A stretch of DNA of 30,291 nucleotides, taken from NCBI GenBank assembly GCA_964546955.1, contig CAZJLP010000060.1, positions 1-30,291 of the forward strand. Direction: 5' to 3'. The notes beneath the pieces are model-generated. The model was not told the DNA's origin. It ran no database searches and worked only from the letters and a program-made list of their open reading frames with translations. Each line of letters begins with the position of its first letter. Position 1 is the stretch's first letter. Positions 8,136 to 17,116 of the stretch are shown here, piece after piece. This stretch comes from CAZJLP01 sp964546955. GTDB lineage: Bacteria > Verrucomicrobiota > Verrucomicrobiia > Opitutales > Opitutaceae. The position numbers and the translations under genes were made by a program.

Positions 8136-10748
8136 ATGAATCTCTGGCACAGTTTTGTTTCCCGCATTCGCGCGCTCGTTTTTAGGCACTCCCTCGACGC
8201 CGACATGGCCGACGAGATGCGCGAGCATCTCGAACGCCGCACGGAAGCGAATATCTCCGCGGGCATGTCGCCGGAGGATGCACGCTATGCCGCACAGCGC
8301 GTTTTTGGTGGTGTCGAGCAGATCAAGGAACAAGCCCGCGACGATCGCAGCTGGATCTGGCTGGAGCAGTTCAAGCAGGACGTGCGCTACAGTGTACGAG
8401 CGCTGCGGAAACAGCCCGGGTTTACGGCTGTCGTCTTGCTCACGCTGGGAATGGGCATCGGAGCGAATACCGCGATGTTCAGCGTCATCAACGCGGTCTT
8501 ACTGCGGCCGCTGCCGTTCCCGGATCCCGAACGGCTGGTGCAGGTCTGGGAGAGCAACGCGCGCCTCGATCTCCCGCATTTCTCCGTGGCAATCGCGAAT
8601 TTTTCCGACTGGCGCGTTCGAAGCCAAAGTTGGGATGCGCTGGCCGCCGTGGCCTATCGAAAGGTGAACCTCACCGGGCACGGCGAACCGCAACAATTGT
8701 TCGCGCAATTTGTGACCGCGGATCTGTTGCCGCTCTTTGGGCAGCGGCTCGCGCACGGCCGTGGATTCGTTCTTGAGGAGGAAAAGGCTGACCGTAGCGA
8801 CGTGGTGATTTTGTCGGATTCGCTGTGGCGCCGCTCGTTTGGCGCTGATCCCGCCATCGTGGACAAAACCATTATGGTGCAGGGGAAACCTTGCACGGTG
8901 GTCGGCATCGCCGCGCCCAACCATCACGCGTTGGGTCACGGCGATGTTTTTCTGCCGCTTGGCCCGAAAGTCGTCAGTCACGATCGTGGGGATCACACCC
9001 TCGACGCCGTCTACGGACGTTTGAAAGCCGGTGTGACGCTTGAGCAAGCGACCGCGGAACTCAGTGCGATCGCCCGCCAACTCGAGCTAGAATACCCCGA
9101 AACCAACGCGGGGTGGAATGTTCGGATGTTGCCGCTGTTTCGCGCGCAGGTGAGTGAGGAGTTGCAGCGTGCTTTGCTGGTCTTGCTGGCGGCGGTCGGG
9201 TTGCTGCTGCTGATCGCGTGCGCAAATTTTTCGGGTTTGTTACTCGTGCGCGCCGCGACGCGGACGCGGGAGATCGCAATTCGGATAGCGGTCGGCGGCG
9301 GGCGTGGCCGGATCGTACGGCAACTCGTCACCGAGAGCACGCTGCTGGCCGTGTTGGGTGGCACGCTAGGAGCGCTCATTGCCCACTGGAGCGTCGGCGC
9401 GCTGCGTTCGACGGGTGGACTTTCACTGACGCGCGCGGAGGAAATTTCACTCGACGCGCGCGTGCTGACGTTCGCGTTCGGGGCGACACTGTTGACCGGC
9501 ATCGTCTCGGGGTTGATCCCAGCGTGGCAGGCGGCGAGAGTAGACGTGCAGCAAGCCTTGAAGCAGGCAAGCTATCACTTCCTGGTTGGCCGACGAGGAT
9601 TGCGGGATGCGCTGATTGTCGGGCAGCTGGCGCTTTCCATCGTGCTCTTGGTCGGTGCCGGTCTGCTGTTGCGGAATCTCGATCAACTTCGGCGGACCGA
9701 TCTCGGCTACTCTTCGGAAAACATTCTCACCTTCCAGGTCGCTCCGGGCCGGAACCGGGAAGCGTTTTTCGCGCAGTTGCTGGAGCGGCTGTCCGCGTTA
9801 CCCGGAGTGCGCGCGGTGGGGCTGACAAACGCGGCCCCGATGGCGCCGATCAACACGACGACGAATGTATTCCCGGTGGGGCGAGCGCTGCTGCCCGAAA
9901 CGACTTCAATCCAATGCGAGTGGCGAATGGTGAGCGCGGGCTATTTTCACGCGATTGGCACGCCCTTGCTCAAAGGCCGTGTCTTCACGCCGCGCGACAA
10001 CGGCAGGGCCACAAAAGCGGTTGTGATCAATCAGGCGCTCGCCCGTGCCCTCTGGGGCGACGAAGATCCGATCGGACGGCAAATCAACCCGGGTGGCGGC
10101 ACGGATTATTCGACGGTGATCGGCGTGGTCGGGAATATTCGCAGCCGCAATCCGGCGATCGCCCCGCAACCCGCCTATTTCATGTCGGTTTATCGCGGCA
10201 TTCCGCCGTTTCCGCTCACGCTCGCGTTGCGCGCAGCGGGCGATCCGCGGGATCTGCTCCCCGCGATTCGCACCGAAGTGAAGAACCTCGATGCCGAGGT
10301 GCCGCTCGCGGAGGTCAAACTGCTCGAAGAACTCATCCGCGACCGGCTAGCGCAACCGCGCCAGCAGGCGGTCTTGTTGGGCGGATTCGCGGCGCTGGCG
10401 CTGGTGCTCGCGATGATCGGGACCTACGGCGTGATGGCTTATGCGGTGTCGCAACGCACGCGTGAGGTCGGCATTCGTTTGGCGCTCGGTGCGCAACGGC
10501 GCGACGTGCTGCGTCCCTTGATGCGCGAAGGCGTGGGGTTGGTCGTCGCCGGTGTGTCGTTGGGCCTGGTGGGCGCGCTTGCCCTGACTAGGTTAATGCA
10601 AAGCATGCTGACAAATATTAGCGTGCATGATCCGCTGACCTTTATCTTGACGACGGCGGTGATAGTAGCAGCGGCCTTGTTCGCCTGCTGGCTGCCGGCG
10701 CGTCGCGCGACGAAGATCGACCCGCTCGTCGCGCTCCGCGCGGAATGA
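8136..10748 (+). CDS. ADOP-type FtsX/MacB-like permease
   Basis: An 870-residue inner-membrane protein. Residues about 15-60 form the cytosolic prefix typical of the family (DADMADEMREHLERRTEA, then GMSPEDARYAAQRVFGG). Residues 80-130 carry the MacB-like entry, with RKQPGFTAVVLLTLGMGIG and NTAMFSVINAVLLRPLPF leading into the first membrane helix. Two large periplasmic domains each precede or follow FtsX blocks. The first FtsX block has hydrophobic segments near 345-420 with TRTREIAIRIAVGGGRGRI; the second, near 745-870, has QRTREVGIRLALGAQRRDV and ends with WLPARRATKIDPLVALRAE. Duplicated FtsX modules in one chain without a linked ATPase gene define 'acidobacterial duplicated orphan permeases'. 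Substrate unknown; it probably couples to an ATPase encoded elsewhere. It starts at ATG 8136 after a pyrimidine-rich leader. Confidence 0.9.
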   Translation: MNLWHSFVSRIRALVFRHSLDADMADEMREHLERRTEANISAGMSPEDARYAAQRVFGGVEQIKEQARDDRSWIWLEQFKQDVRYSVRALRKQPGFTAVVLLTLGMGIGANTAMFSVINAVLLRPLPFPDPERLVQVWESNARLDLPHFSVAIANFSDWRVRSQSWDALAAVAYRKVNLTGHGEPQQLFAQFVTADLLPLFGQRLAHGRGFVLEEEKADRSDVVILSDSLWRRSFGADPAIVDKTIMVQGKPCTVVGIAAPNHHALGHGDVFLPLGPKVVSHDRGDHTLDAVYGRLKAGVTLEQATAELSAIARQLELEYPETNAGWNVRMLPLFRAQVSEELQRALLVLLAAVGLLLLIACANFSGLLLVRAATRTREIAIRIAVGGGRGRIVRQLVTESTLLAVLGGTLGALIAHWSVGALRSTGGLSLTRAEEISLDARVLTFAFGATLLTGIVSGLIPAWQAARVDVQQALKQASYHFLVGRRGLRDALIVGQLALSIVLLVGAGLLLRNLDQLRRTDLGYSSENILTFQVAPGRNREAFFAQLLERLSALPGVRAVGLTNAAPMAPINTTTNVFPVGRALLPETTSIQCEWRMVSAGYFHAIGTPLLKGRVFTPRDNGRATKAVVINQALARALWGDEDPIGRQINPGGGTDYSTVIGVVGNIRSRNPAIAPQPAYFMSVYRGIPPFPLTLALRAAGDPRDLLPAIRTEVKNLDAEVPLAEVKLLEELIRDRLAQPRQQAVLLGGFAALALVLAMIGTYGVMAYAVSQRTREVGIRLALGAQRRDVLRPLMREGVGLVVAGVSLGLVGALALTRLMQSMLTNISVHDPLTFILTTAVIVAAALFACWLPARRATKIDPLVALRAE

Positions 10749-10887
10749 ACCACACAGTGAGACGAATGGGCTGTGAAATGAAACGAGATGAAACCGCTGC
10801 GAAAACTACGGGCCCTGTGTTACCGAGAAAAGCTCGACGCGAGAGAGAGCTGAAAAGGAAAAGGGGTCGCACCGTGATTTTCTCAAT

Positions 10888-10909
10888 CCGCGCGTATGGA
10901 TGCGCGCGG
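10888..10909. repeat. Perfect 7-bp inverted repeat between convergent genes
   Basis: CCGCGCG (10888-10894) pairs with CGCGCGG (10903-10909) around an 8-nt loop. It lies in the 259-bp gap between the convergent permease gene and the unassigned 332-residue gene. There is no T tract, so a Rho-independent terminator is doubtful. I see no gene in the rest of the gap. Confidence 0.4.
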
Positions 10910-11007
10910 CGAGCGTGCCAGACCGGGTCAAACTTTGCAGATCGCACTCCCACCCCGAAAGCCGGATTCCAATCCTTAGCTCGACGGCCGGAGCGCGAGC
11001 CAGCCGT

Positions 11008-12006
11008 CTACTTGCGGCGGGCGGTGCGGGTCTTCGAGGGCTTCGCTTCTTTGGTGGCGCCGACGTAAAGATACGCCTTCGCTTCGACAAAGGTTGAGCC
11101 GCGCGAGGTCAGTTTGAGGTGACTGATCTGACGCGAGACGGTCTTCGAACGCGACTGTTCCCAGGTCGTCAAAGCCTTCGCCTGATGCGGACGACACCAA
11201 GCCTGCGCTAGGCAATGAGCCAAGAAGGATTCCCACGCTTTCGCCTGCCCTACGTCGCGCGACACGTGGCACTCGAGTCCCCACTGCTGGCTCAAGCCGG
11301 AGGGCTCGATATCCACGCCCACCATGAAGTAGTCCGTCAGCTGTTTGATCCGGGGGAGCTGGGCGAGCACCGCCCCTTCCCCACTCTTGGCCAGACCCAA
11401 TGTCGCCACGCACTCTTCGACCTGCGCCTGACTCGCCATGCGCAAGTAGATCTTCAACGTATGCCCGCGATTCGGCATCAGGCCAATCTGATGAACGGAA
11501 ACGCCCATCGGTAATTTATTGAGCCACTTGTCGGCGGTGCTGAACTGCGCGTGATACGACCTGGCGAGCCCAAGACTCTCGAGCACCGGATCCATCACCG
11601 CATGCAAAAGCGTCGAGCGATCGCCTCGCTTTCCCAGATTCAACTCCCGCTGCCGAACGAAGAGTCCCGGTTCGTTCGCCTCCGCGACCCCGTTCGTGGG
11701 CTTATCGAACTCGAGCCAGCTGAACACTTCGGGCTCCGCCTTCGCCCAGCGCCGGATTCCGTGCCGGTAGAACTCGCGCACGTTTGCCCAAGGCGCTTCG
11801 CCCGCCAGAAGCTTCGCCGCTTCCTCGCCCGCCCCTACCCGCACCGCAAAGTCCACCCGCTTCTGGGACGACGATAAATGGCATTCGAACATCGCGCCAC
11901 CGGTCTCCGGCAAACTTTTGGCCAAATGTTCCAACGGTCCGGCTGCCGCACCGTCCAGCAGGGCGAGATCCATGTCTCTGATCGCTTTGACGAGATGGGT
12001 GTTCAC
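11008..12006 (-). CDS. Unassigned protein, possible ABBA-type barrel
   Basis: A 332-residue protein that I cannot place. It has no signal peptide or membrane segment, and ends in a basic Lys/Arg-rich tail (319-332). Several strand-like units recur through the chain: FECHLSS near 40-46, LKIYLRM at 184-190, YFMVGVDIEP at 226-235, WGLECHV at 242-248, and KAYLYVG at 310-316. The K-x-Y motifs on such strands resemble ABBA/PT-barrel prenyltransferases (for example the cyanobactin enzymes PatF and LynF), where Lys and Tyr bind pyrophosphate. This is only a resemblance. It starts at GTG 12006, 10 nt after the stop of giant A, with AAGGGGG as a likely Shine-Dalgarno, so it is the third gene of the minus-strand arm. 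It might act on, chaperone or be stabilised by the giant protein. Confidence 0.5.
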   Translation of the reverse strand: MNTHLVKAIRDMDLALLDGAAAGPLEHLAKSLPETGGAMFECHLSSSQKRVDFAVRVGAGEEAAKLLAGEAPWANVREFYRHGIRRWAKAEPEVFSWLEFDKPTNGVAEANEPGLFVRQRELNLGKRGDRSTLLHAVMDPVLESLGLARSYHAQFSTADKWLNKLPMGVSVHQIGLMPNRGHTLKIYLRMASQAQVEECVATLGLAKSGEGAVLAQLPRIKQLTDYFMVGVDIEPSGLSQQWGLECHVSRDVGQAKAWESFLAHCLAQAWCRPHQAKALTTWEQSRSKTVSRQISHLKLTSRGSTFVEAKAYLYVGATKEAKPSKTRTARRK

Positions 12007-12016
12007 GCGTGCCCCC

Positions 12017-15000
12017 TTACCAGTGCTTGGGATTTAATTTCTTCTCGATGTCTTTCCCTGTCTTTTCGAGATCCTTGATCGCTTTATTCACCTCGTCGGC
12101 CGCGTAGCCCACGCCTTCCAGCACCGCCGAGGCGGCTTCGTCACTCAGATGATAGGCCTCTTTCATCGCCGCCGTCGCGACCGCCGCGCTCGCATTGTAC
12201 ACACTCTTCAAAGCCTGCGCGGTTTGATCCTGCGTGTAACCGGCGGTCGCCATGATATCGGCGCATTTTGTGGGATCGATGACGTTGTAGACGTTTTTCA
12301 GATACGTGGCCGTGCTATCGGCGGCATAGGCCACTTGGCTACACACGTCGGCGGCGGTCTGATCCGCGAGCTGGTAGGCGTCTTTCAACGCATGACCCAC
12401 CTGATCCGCCGTTTGGCCCATCGAGTTCATGAGGGCCACGGCTTGATTGGCGGTTTGGTTGTAGGCGTCTTTCAGTGCCACGCCGACATCTTCGACGCCC
12501 GTGATAATCCCGGCGGCGACGTTGGTCGCCCACTCTTCGACCGCATTGAACAAGGCCGCGAAAATCGTGCTGGCCTCCTGCTCGATCCAGCCCAAAACGG
12601 CCGCGCCGAAATCATCGAAGGTGGAGGGGCACAGGTGAAGGACCAAGTTGGGGATGGACCAGTTTTGGCCGTCCCACGAAACGCCGCCCGCAATCGTCCC
12701 GGTGAAGCTCGTGAGATCGGAGGCGCAACCCAGCGTTCCCGTGAAGCCGCCTTGCACGTGCACACTTCCGAGATGAATGGGACTGCCCGGTAGCGTGAGC
12801 GGGCCCACCGTCAGATCCACTCCCACGCCCATCGTCGTGCTGAAGGAAAAGTCCGTCGGCATCTTCAACGAGCAGGTCAAACGGTCCGTGATCACTCCGC
12901 CCGGACTCGCCAAGGTGAAAGCGAAGCCGTCGGGATCGATTTCGCCCGAGATCACCGTCGGCGGCGTATTGATGACGCTGATCGCGCAGCTGATGGCGAA
13001 GAACGGAGACGCGGCCGTATTGAATTGGACGCCCGCGCCGCCGGTACCGTCAGCATTGGTCAGGGAGAGCACGCCGGGAATGACGATGGGATCCATCTCC
13101 AGGGATCCGTTCATTCCTGTCGTGAAGCTGATGAAAACACCGCCCTTGCCGGTCCAACCGTAGAAGTAAGTTTCTCCGCTGACGGCGTAACCCGGCATCG
13201 CAATCGTGCCGTCGGGAAGCGCGGTCGGGGCTTCGCACCAGTACACGAAGAGATTGTTGAAACGCACGCCCTCCAGAATTGCTGGAAGCGTGACCGTCGC
13301 GTCCATGCACGCTTCGAAAATGATCGGGAGATCGACTTCCGCAAACTTGCACTCGAGCAGGAGCGGATTCACGAGCTCGCCCACCAGCTCGAACTCGAAG
13401 GCGAACATATTAGCGGAGGGCGGCTGGTCGCCAATGGCGAACTGGCCCTCGAGGCCGAGCGTGAAGCTCGGAGGTTCGAAGATCATGCCGAGCTCCACGC
13501 CGATCTCGTTCAAGTGAATCCCCTGGAATCCCATCGGCGAACTCATCGCGCTGGTTTCGGCGCTGCCCGTGAAGCTCAGGCTGTCGGCCGTCACCGTGAG
13601 CGCGACGTTCACGAGCACCGACTGACTGCCCACCGGGATGGTCATCGAACCGCCGATTTGCACGAGGTACGGCGTAAACGGGTAGAGATAGAGTTTCGGC
13701 AGCGATACGATGAGATTCGATCCCGTCGGGATGCTGATGCCGTTGGCGGCGCTGCCACCCGGGGTGCCCATGATGTAGCACGTGGCGAAATCGCCGGGGA
13801 GAGCCATCGCGACATCGATGGTGCTGCAACCCAAGAGGGACGCCACCTGCCCCAGTGCACCGCCCTTGAGACTGAGGGAACAATAAAAGTTAATGCCCTC
13901 GATGACGCCGTTCGGAATAGCGACGTCGACCGCACCCGGGAAGGCATAGGACGGGTCGTCGAACGACGAGATGACCAGCGCCGGTGTCGAGAATACAAGA
14001 CTGTCGAACGAAGCGAAGCACGAGCCCAGAGAGGAAAGCTTGAAATTCGCGGGCAAGGCAAACCCCGCCAGGACGCCCCACTTGCCGTCGAGGTACTGCA
14101 CTTTGAAATCGAGCGTGCCCCAACCGGAGACCTCCGAAATGAACTCGAACTGATAGTTCGAGCCCTCGATATTCATCTCGATGGTGATATCCGTGAGGCT
14201 GATGTCCGGAAACTCCGCCGGGTAAGTGAAAAGATCCCCGAGCAGATCGCGCGTGAGCTGCTTGAGCGACGTGTTCTGAATGACACCCGAGAGCCGGATG
14301 ACATCCGGCATCACATAGTTGATGTCGAAGCGATTGTCGCCAATAGCAATGCTCCCGCCAATGGATCCGACCGTCTTGGCGCCGTCGTACCCGATGGTGG
14401 CGGTCAAATTGCTCCCCTCAAGCGTGCAAATACCCAGGGGAATCGTCCATACGCTGGAGCTCGCACCATAGATGCTGTACGTCCCGCTGGAGTCGTAGGA
14501 AACGGAGAGCGTCGAGACATCGAGGGCCGGCAAGTTAGCGTCGACCGAGAATACGTTCTCCAGGAAGTCCGTTACGCTCAAGACCTCGTCCGCGGAGAGA
14601 TCTCCATCGACAGTGAAGGACAGGTCGTCGGAAACGTTCAGCACGACATCGAAGCTGACGGGATGCTTGCCCCCAAACTCCAAGGTGCCGGCGAGCTGCG
14701 TGACCCAGGTCCGGTCGGTGAAGGGAAGATTCACCAACCAACCGATGGTGAAGTTCCCCAGCGAGAAAATCCCCGGCGCGATCGTCCAGTCTTGCTCGGA
14801 AACGACGATGAGGCCTACCGACCAAAGAATGGAATTCGATAGATCGAACGAAACAATGACTCGACTGATGCCCAAGCCTGCCAGGGAGACCCCTTGGGGT
14901 AGCCCGTACTCTTTGGGATCGCCTCCGGCCAGGGTCACCATCAAAGCGATCGGATCAGGAACCGGGAGCGGGTCGTCAAAATCCGCGGTGAACTCCCAAA

Positions 15001-15856
15001 CCGAGCCCCTCTGATAGAGCGGGGCGACCACGTCGGCCGATCCCAGATCGCTCCCGAGAGGAATGGCGCCGCTCACCTCCAGCCGCGTCTCGGCACCGCT
15101 CACCGCCGAGTCACGAGCCGTGTGAAGACGGCAGCGCACATCGTTCACCGTGATGGTCATGATGGTGATCGCAGCGCACTGAGCCTGGAAGAACAGGAGA
15201 ATGTCGGGATACGAGTTCGGATCCTCCGGATCGGGCAAAACGATCGGACCCGCGACCGGGCAATTCGCCGGCACGCCAAATTGCGCGAGAGGCAGCAGCA
15301 ACGGATTCGGGACCGGAGTGCCCGTAAAGTTCAAGCCGACTTGCAGGTCGCCCTCTTCGTAGGTTTGCGAAACGAAATGCGGGTCCTGATAAGTGAGCCC
15401 GTCCAACATGGTGCAGCTACGGATGAGCGCTGTACTGACGTCGTCGGCGGCCGTGAACGACGCGGGCAGACTCGGAAAGCTCTGGCTCCAGTTCCAAGAA
15501 ACGGGAAGGGTCGCATCGAGCTTGATCTGCACCGTGTCGCCGGTGGCCACCAACGTCAGCGCAGCCGTCATGTCCTCGACGCTGAGAAACGTCGTCGTCC
15601 CCGTAACCAGCACATCGCTCTCCGTACTTTCGGGAGCCGTCACCGCATTTTCTATCGTGAGCGACTCAACCTGCAACGATTCCAAAATGGGCGCGCACTC
15701 GGGCAATAGCTCGACCGTTAATACCAAACTCCCGCCACCCGCGGCGATGGCGTCATTGATCGTCGTCAAGAGCGCGGTCGTCGAGGCGCCTTCGCTCTGA
15801 GCCGAATTCGTCCCGTTCGCGCTGACGGGGACACTGTTTTCATCGCTGTCGTTCAC
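12017..15856 (-). CDS. Giant A: beta-rich protein with C-terminal helical repeats
   Basis: A 1279-residue protein with no signal peptide and a polar, acidic N-terminus (1-28). Residues 65-134 match an opening domain also present in giant B. Residues about 140-1080 are beta-rich, with repeating modules in which a short helix is followed by an LP-x-L segment, alternating hydrophobic strands and a W-containing strand; two clear copies lie near 430-560 (for example YSIYGASSSVWTIPLG). Such modules recall large bacterial and fungal proteins of unknown function (DUF6603-like), a guess to be tested. Residues about 1085-1120 are helical, and 1120-1279 hold nine or ten 14-16-residue repeats. It starts with GTG 15856, in the same frame as the preceding MBL gene and separated from its TGA by only two codons. 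Giant A and the 332-residue gene form an operon with the MBL gene. Function unknown; a scaffold, adhesin or cargo role is possible. Confidence 0.75.
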   Translation of the reverse strand: MNDSDENSVPVSANGTNSAQSEGASTTALLTTINDAIAAGGGSLVLTVELLPECAPILESLQVESLTIENAVTAPESTESDVLVTGTTTFLSVEDMTAALTLVATGDTVQIKLDATLPVSWNWSQSFPSLPASFTAADDVSTALIRSCTMLDGLTYQDPHFVSQTYEEGDLQVGLNFTGTPVPNPLLLPLAQFGVPANCPVAGPIVLPDPEDPNSYPDILLFFQAQCAAITIMTITVNDVRCRLHTARDSAVSGAETRLEVSGAIPLGSDLGSADVVAPLYQRGSVWEFTADFDDPLPVPDPIALMVTLAGGDPKEYGLPQGVSLAGLGISRVIVSFDLSNSILWSVGLIVVSEQDWTIAPGIFSLGNFTIGWLVNLPFTDRTWVTQLAGTLEFGGKHPVSFDVVLNVSDDLSFTVDGDLSADEVLSVTDFLENVFSVDANLPALDVSTLSVSYDSSGTYSIYGASSSVWTIPLGICTLEGSNLTATIGYDGAKTVGSIGGSIAIGDNRFDINYVMPDVIRLSGVIQNTSLKQLTRDLLGDLFTYPAEFPDISLTDITIEMNIEGSNYQFEFISEVSGWGTLDFKVQYLDGKWGVLAGFALPANFKLSSLGSCFASFDSLVFSTPALVISSFDDPSYAFPGAVDVAIPNGVIEGINFYCSLSLKGGALGQVASLLGCSTIDVAMALPGDFATCYIMGTPGGSAANGISIPTGSNLIVSLPKLYLYPFTPYLVQIGGSMTIPVGSQSVLVNVALTVTADSLSFTGSAETSAMSSPMGFQGIHLNEIGVELGMIFEPPSFTLGLEGQFAIGDQPPSANMFAFEFELVGELVNPLLLECKFAEVDLPIIFEACMDATVTLPAILEGVRFNNLFVYWCEAPTALPDGTIAMPGYAVSGETYFYGWTGKGGVFISFTTGMNGSLEMDPIVIPGVLSLTNADGTGGAGVQFNTAASPFFAISCAISVINTPPTVISGEIDPDGFAFTLASPGGVITDRLTCSLKMPTDFSFSTTMGVGVDLTVGPLTLPGSPIHLGSVHVQGGFTGTLGCASDLTSFTGTIAGGVSWDGQNWSIPNLVLHLCPSTFDDFGAAVLGWIEQEASTIFAALFNAVEEWATNVAAGIITGVEDVGVALKDAYNQTANQAVALMNSMGQTADQVGHALKDAYQLADQTAADVCSQVAYAADSTATYLKNVYNVIDPTKCADIMATAGYTQDQTAQALKSVYNASAAVATAAMKEAYHLSDEAASAVLEGVGYAADEVNKAIKDLEKTGKDIEKKLNPKHW
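12020..12499 (-). repeat. 14-16-residue helical repeats at the end of giant A
   Basis: About nine and a half tandem degenerate units, coding for residues 1120-1279. The consensus is roughly VAxALKDAYNxTADQ: small residues and Leu at helix-packing positions, an aromatic (Y or F) near the end, and a polar turn. Examples are VGHALKDAY, ATYLKNVY, AQALKSVY and AAMKEAY. Unlike the repeats of giant B, these carry many Lys and Asp. Units differ widely in codons, so they are old. Confidence 0.65.
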
Positions 15857-15862
15857 GGGTGG

Positions 15863-17116
15863 TCAGGCGGTGTTGTTCTCTTCCGCGTTGGTCGTGTTGA
15901 TGGAGATCTTACCGTCTGCACCAATCGCGCATTCAATTTGTACGCCGATGTCGGCTGACGCATCGGTGACCCCCAACTTCCCCAGCGTCGAGAAGATGCC
16001 CCACGTAGATGTCGTTTCCTGGGTCCAGAAGTAACCCGCGGCATCACCCGCTACCGCGCCTCCGATCGGCTGCCAGGCGTACCGAGTCACGGCTGCATTC
16101 TCACCTGTATAATTGACCTGCTCGAAGTACCCGTAACAGAGATGTCCGCCGACATTTTTCGCGAGCCCAGGGCAATATTGAAGCACGCGATCGAGGACCA
16201 AAGTCTGTGGAATGCGATACCCGCTGTTCGCCCCTTTGGCGGCGTTGCCATTGCGGTCCGAACTGATGATCGCATAGTCGGGGTTCACGGCGGTCAGCCA
16301 CGCGGGAGAATTGCAATCCCTGGCACTCCCGTGATGGGCGATCTTGAGGACATTGCTCTTCAGCGCGGGCAAGCCGGCGGTACCCGCGCGTTGCCGGATC
16401 GAGCTGATAATCGCTTCTTCCGTCTGGTACATCGAATCGCCGGTGAGGATCACTTGCCGACCGCCGTACGCGAAGAGTAACACCACGCTGCGGGTGTTCT
16501 TCTCTGGGCCCGTTTCATCGACGAGTTTTCGTTTTTTGCCTCCGGCCGCGCCCGAGCTGGCAAAAGCAGCGTTCGTATTGCACGCGAGCACCCAGACGTC
16601 GCAGCCAGTGTCCGCTTGAGAACACAGGCGCGCGGGATACGGCGGCGGCACCGTCACAACCTGCGCGCGGGCGTTCTTCACCAGCCACCCCAGGATGTTG
16701 TACGACGCATCCTCATCCAGCAGCGGAACGCCCGGTGCTCGCTGCGGATTGGGCATCGGCGGCAGATATTTCTTTTTCGTATAGGAGCTCTCGAACCCGC
16801 CGTACATCAACTTATCCACGTAAATCGTCAGATCGACGCACAGATCATTGATGAGATTATAGTGATCTCGGTCGGGGTGCGTGATGACCAGATAGTCAAG
16901 GACCTGGTTCGGGGTACCGAACTTCGTGTGGTCGCGAAGGTATTTGAAGGCCGATTGAGCAGTGACCTCTTTGTTTTTTGTCGAGCCGAGGTCGACGAGC
17001 ATCGTCTTTCCATTCGGAAAGGTGATGAACGTGCCGTCCCCCTGCCCAACGTCCAGAAATTGAAACGTTAGTCCCGCCACTTCACTCGTTTTAAAATCAC
17101 GATTGGCGGATGTCAA
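15863..17116 (-). CDS. ComEC/Rec2-like metallo-beta-lactamase-fold hydrolase
   Basis: A 417-residue soluble MBL-fold protein. It opens with FLDVGQGDG (20-28) and LVDLGS (40-45). The metal-binding THPDRDH at 79-85 fits the HxxxDH core of ComEC-like domains, LTGD carries the bridging Asp at 227, and AHHGS is at 260-264. Stand-alone proteins of this type are predicted phosphodiesterases or nucleases. There are no membrane segments, so this is not the DNA-uptake channel itself. About 30 residues around 165-205 form a Cys- and Lys-rich insertion, and 327-417 is an extension without known motifs. The start is uncertain: TTG 17116 is the longest, and GTG 17080 would also keep the whole fold. Neither has a Shine-Dalgarno. 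A TATA-rich stretch at 17136-17144 could be a minus-strand -10. It is first gene of the minus-strand arm; stop codon and giant A start are 6 nt apart, in one frame. Confidence 0.8.
   Translation of the reverse strand: MTSANRDFKTSEVAGLTFQFLDVGQGDGTFITFPNGKTMLVDLGSTKNKEVTAQSAFKYLRDHTKFGTPNQVLDYLVITHPDRDHYNLINDLCVDLTIYVDKLMYGGFESSYTKKKYLPPMPNPQRAPGVPLLDEDASYNILGWLVKNARAQVVTVPPPYPARLCSQADTGCDVWVLACNTNAAFASSGAAGGKKRKLVDETGPEKNTRSVVLLFAYGGRQVILTGDSMYQTEEAIISSIRQRAGTAGLPALKSNVLKIAHHGSARDCNSPAWLTAVNPDYAIISSDRNGNAAKGANSGYRIPQTLVLDRVLQYCPGLAKNVGGHLCYGYFEQVNYTGENAAVTRYAWQPIGGAVAGDAAGYFWTQETTSTWGIFSTLGKLGVTDASADIGVQIECAIGADGKISINTTNAEENNTA

Noticed and set aside
9218..10465. 415-codon open frame inside the permease gene
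   Set aside because: It overlaps the ADOP permease in another frame and is Arg-rich with no motif.
10745..11068. Small plus-strand open frame after the permease
   Set aside because: It overlaps the end of the 332-residue gene, is highly basic and has no motif.
13025..14842. Long plus-strand open frame of 605 codons
   Set aside because: It lies wholly antisense to giant A, is rich in Arg, Glu and His without motifs, and is explained by the GC-biased codons of the real gene.
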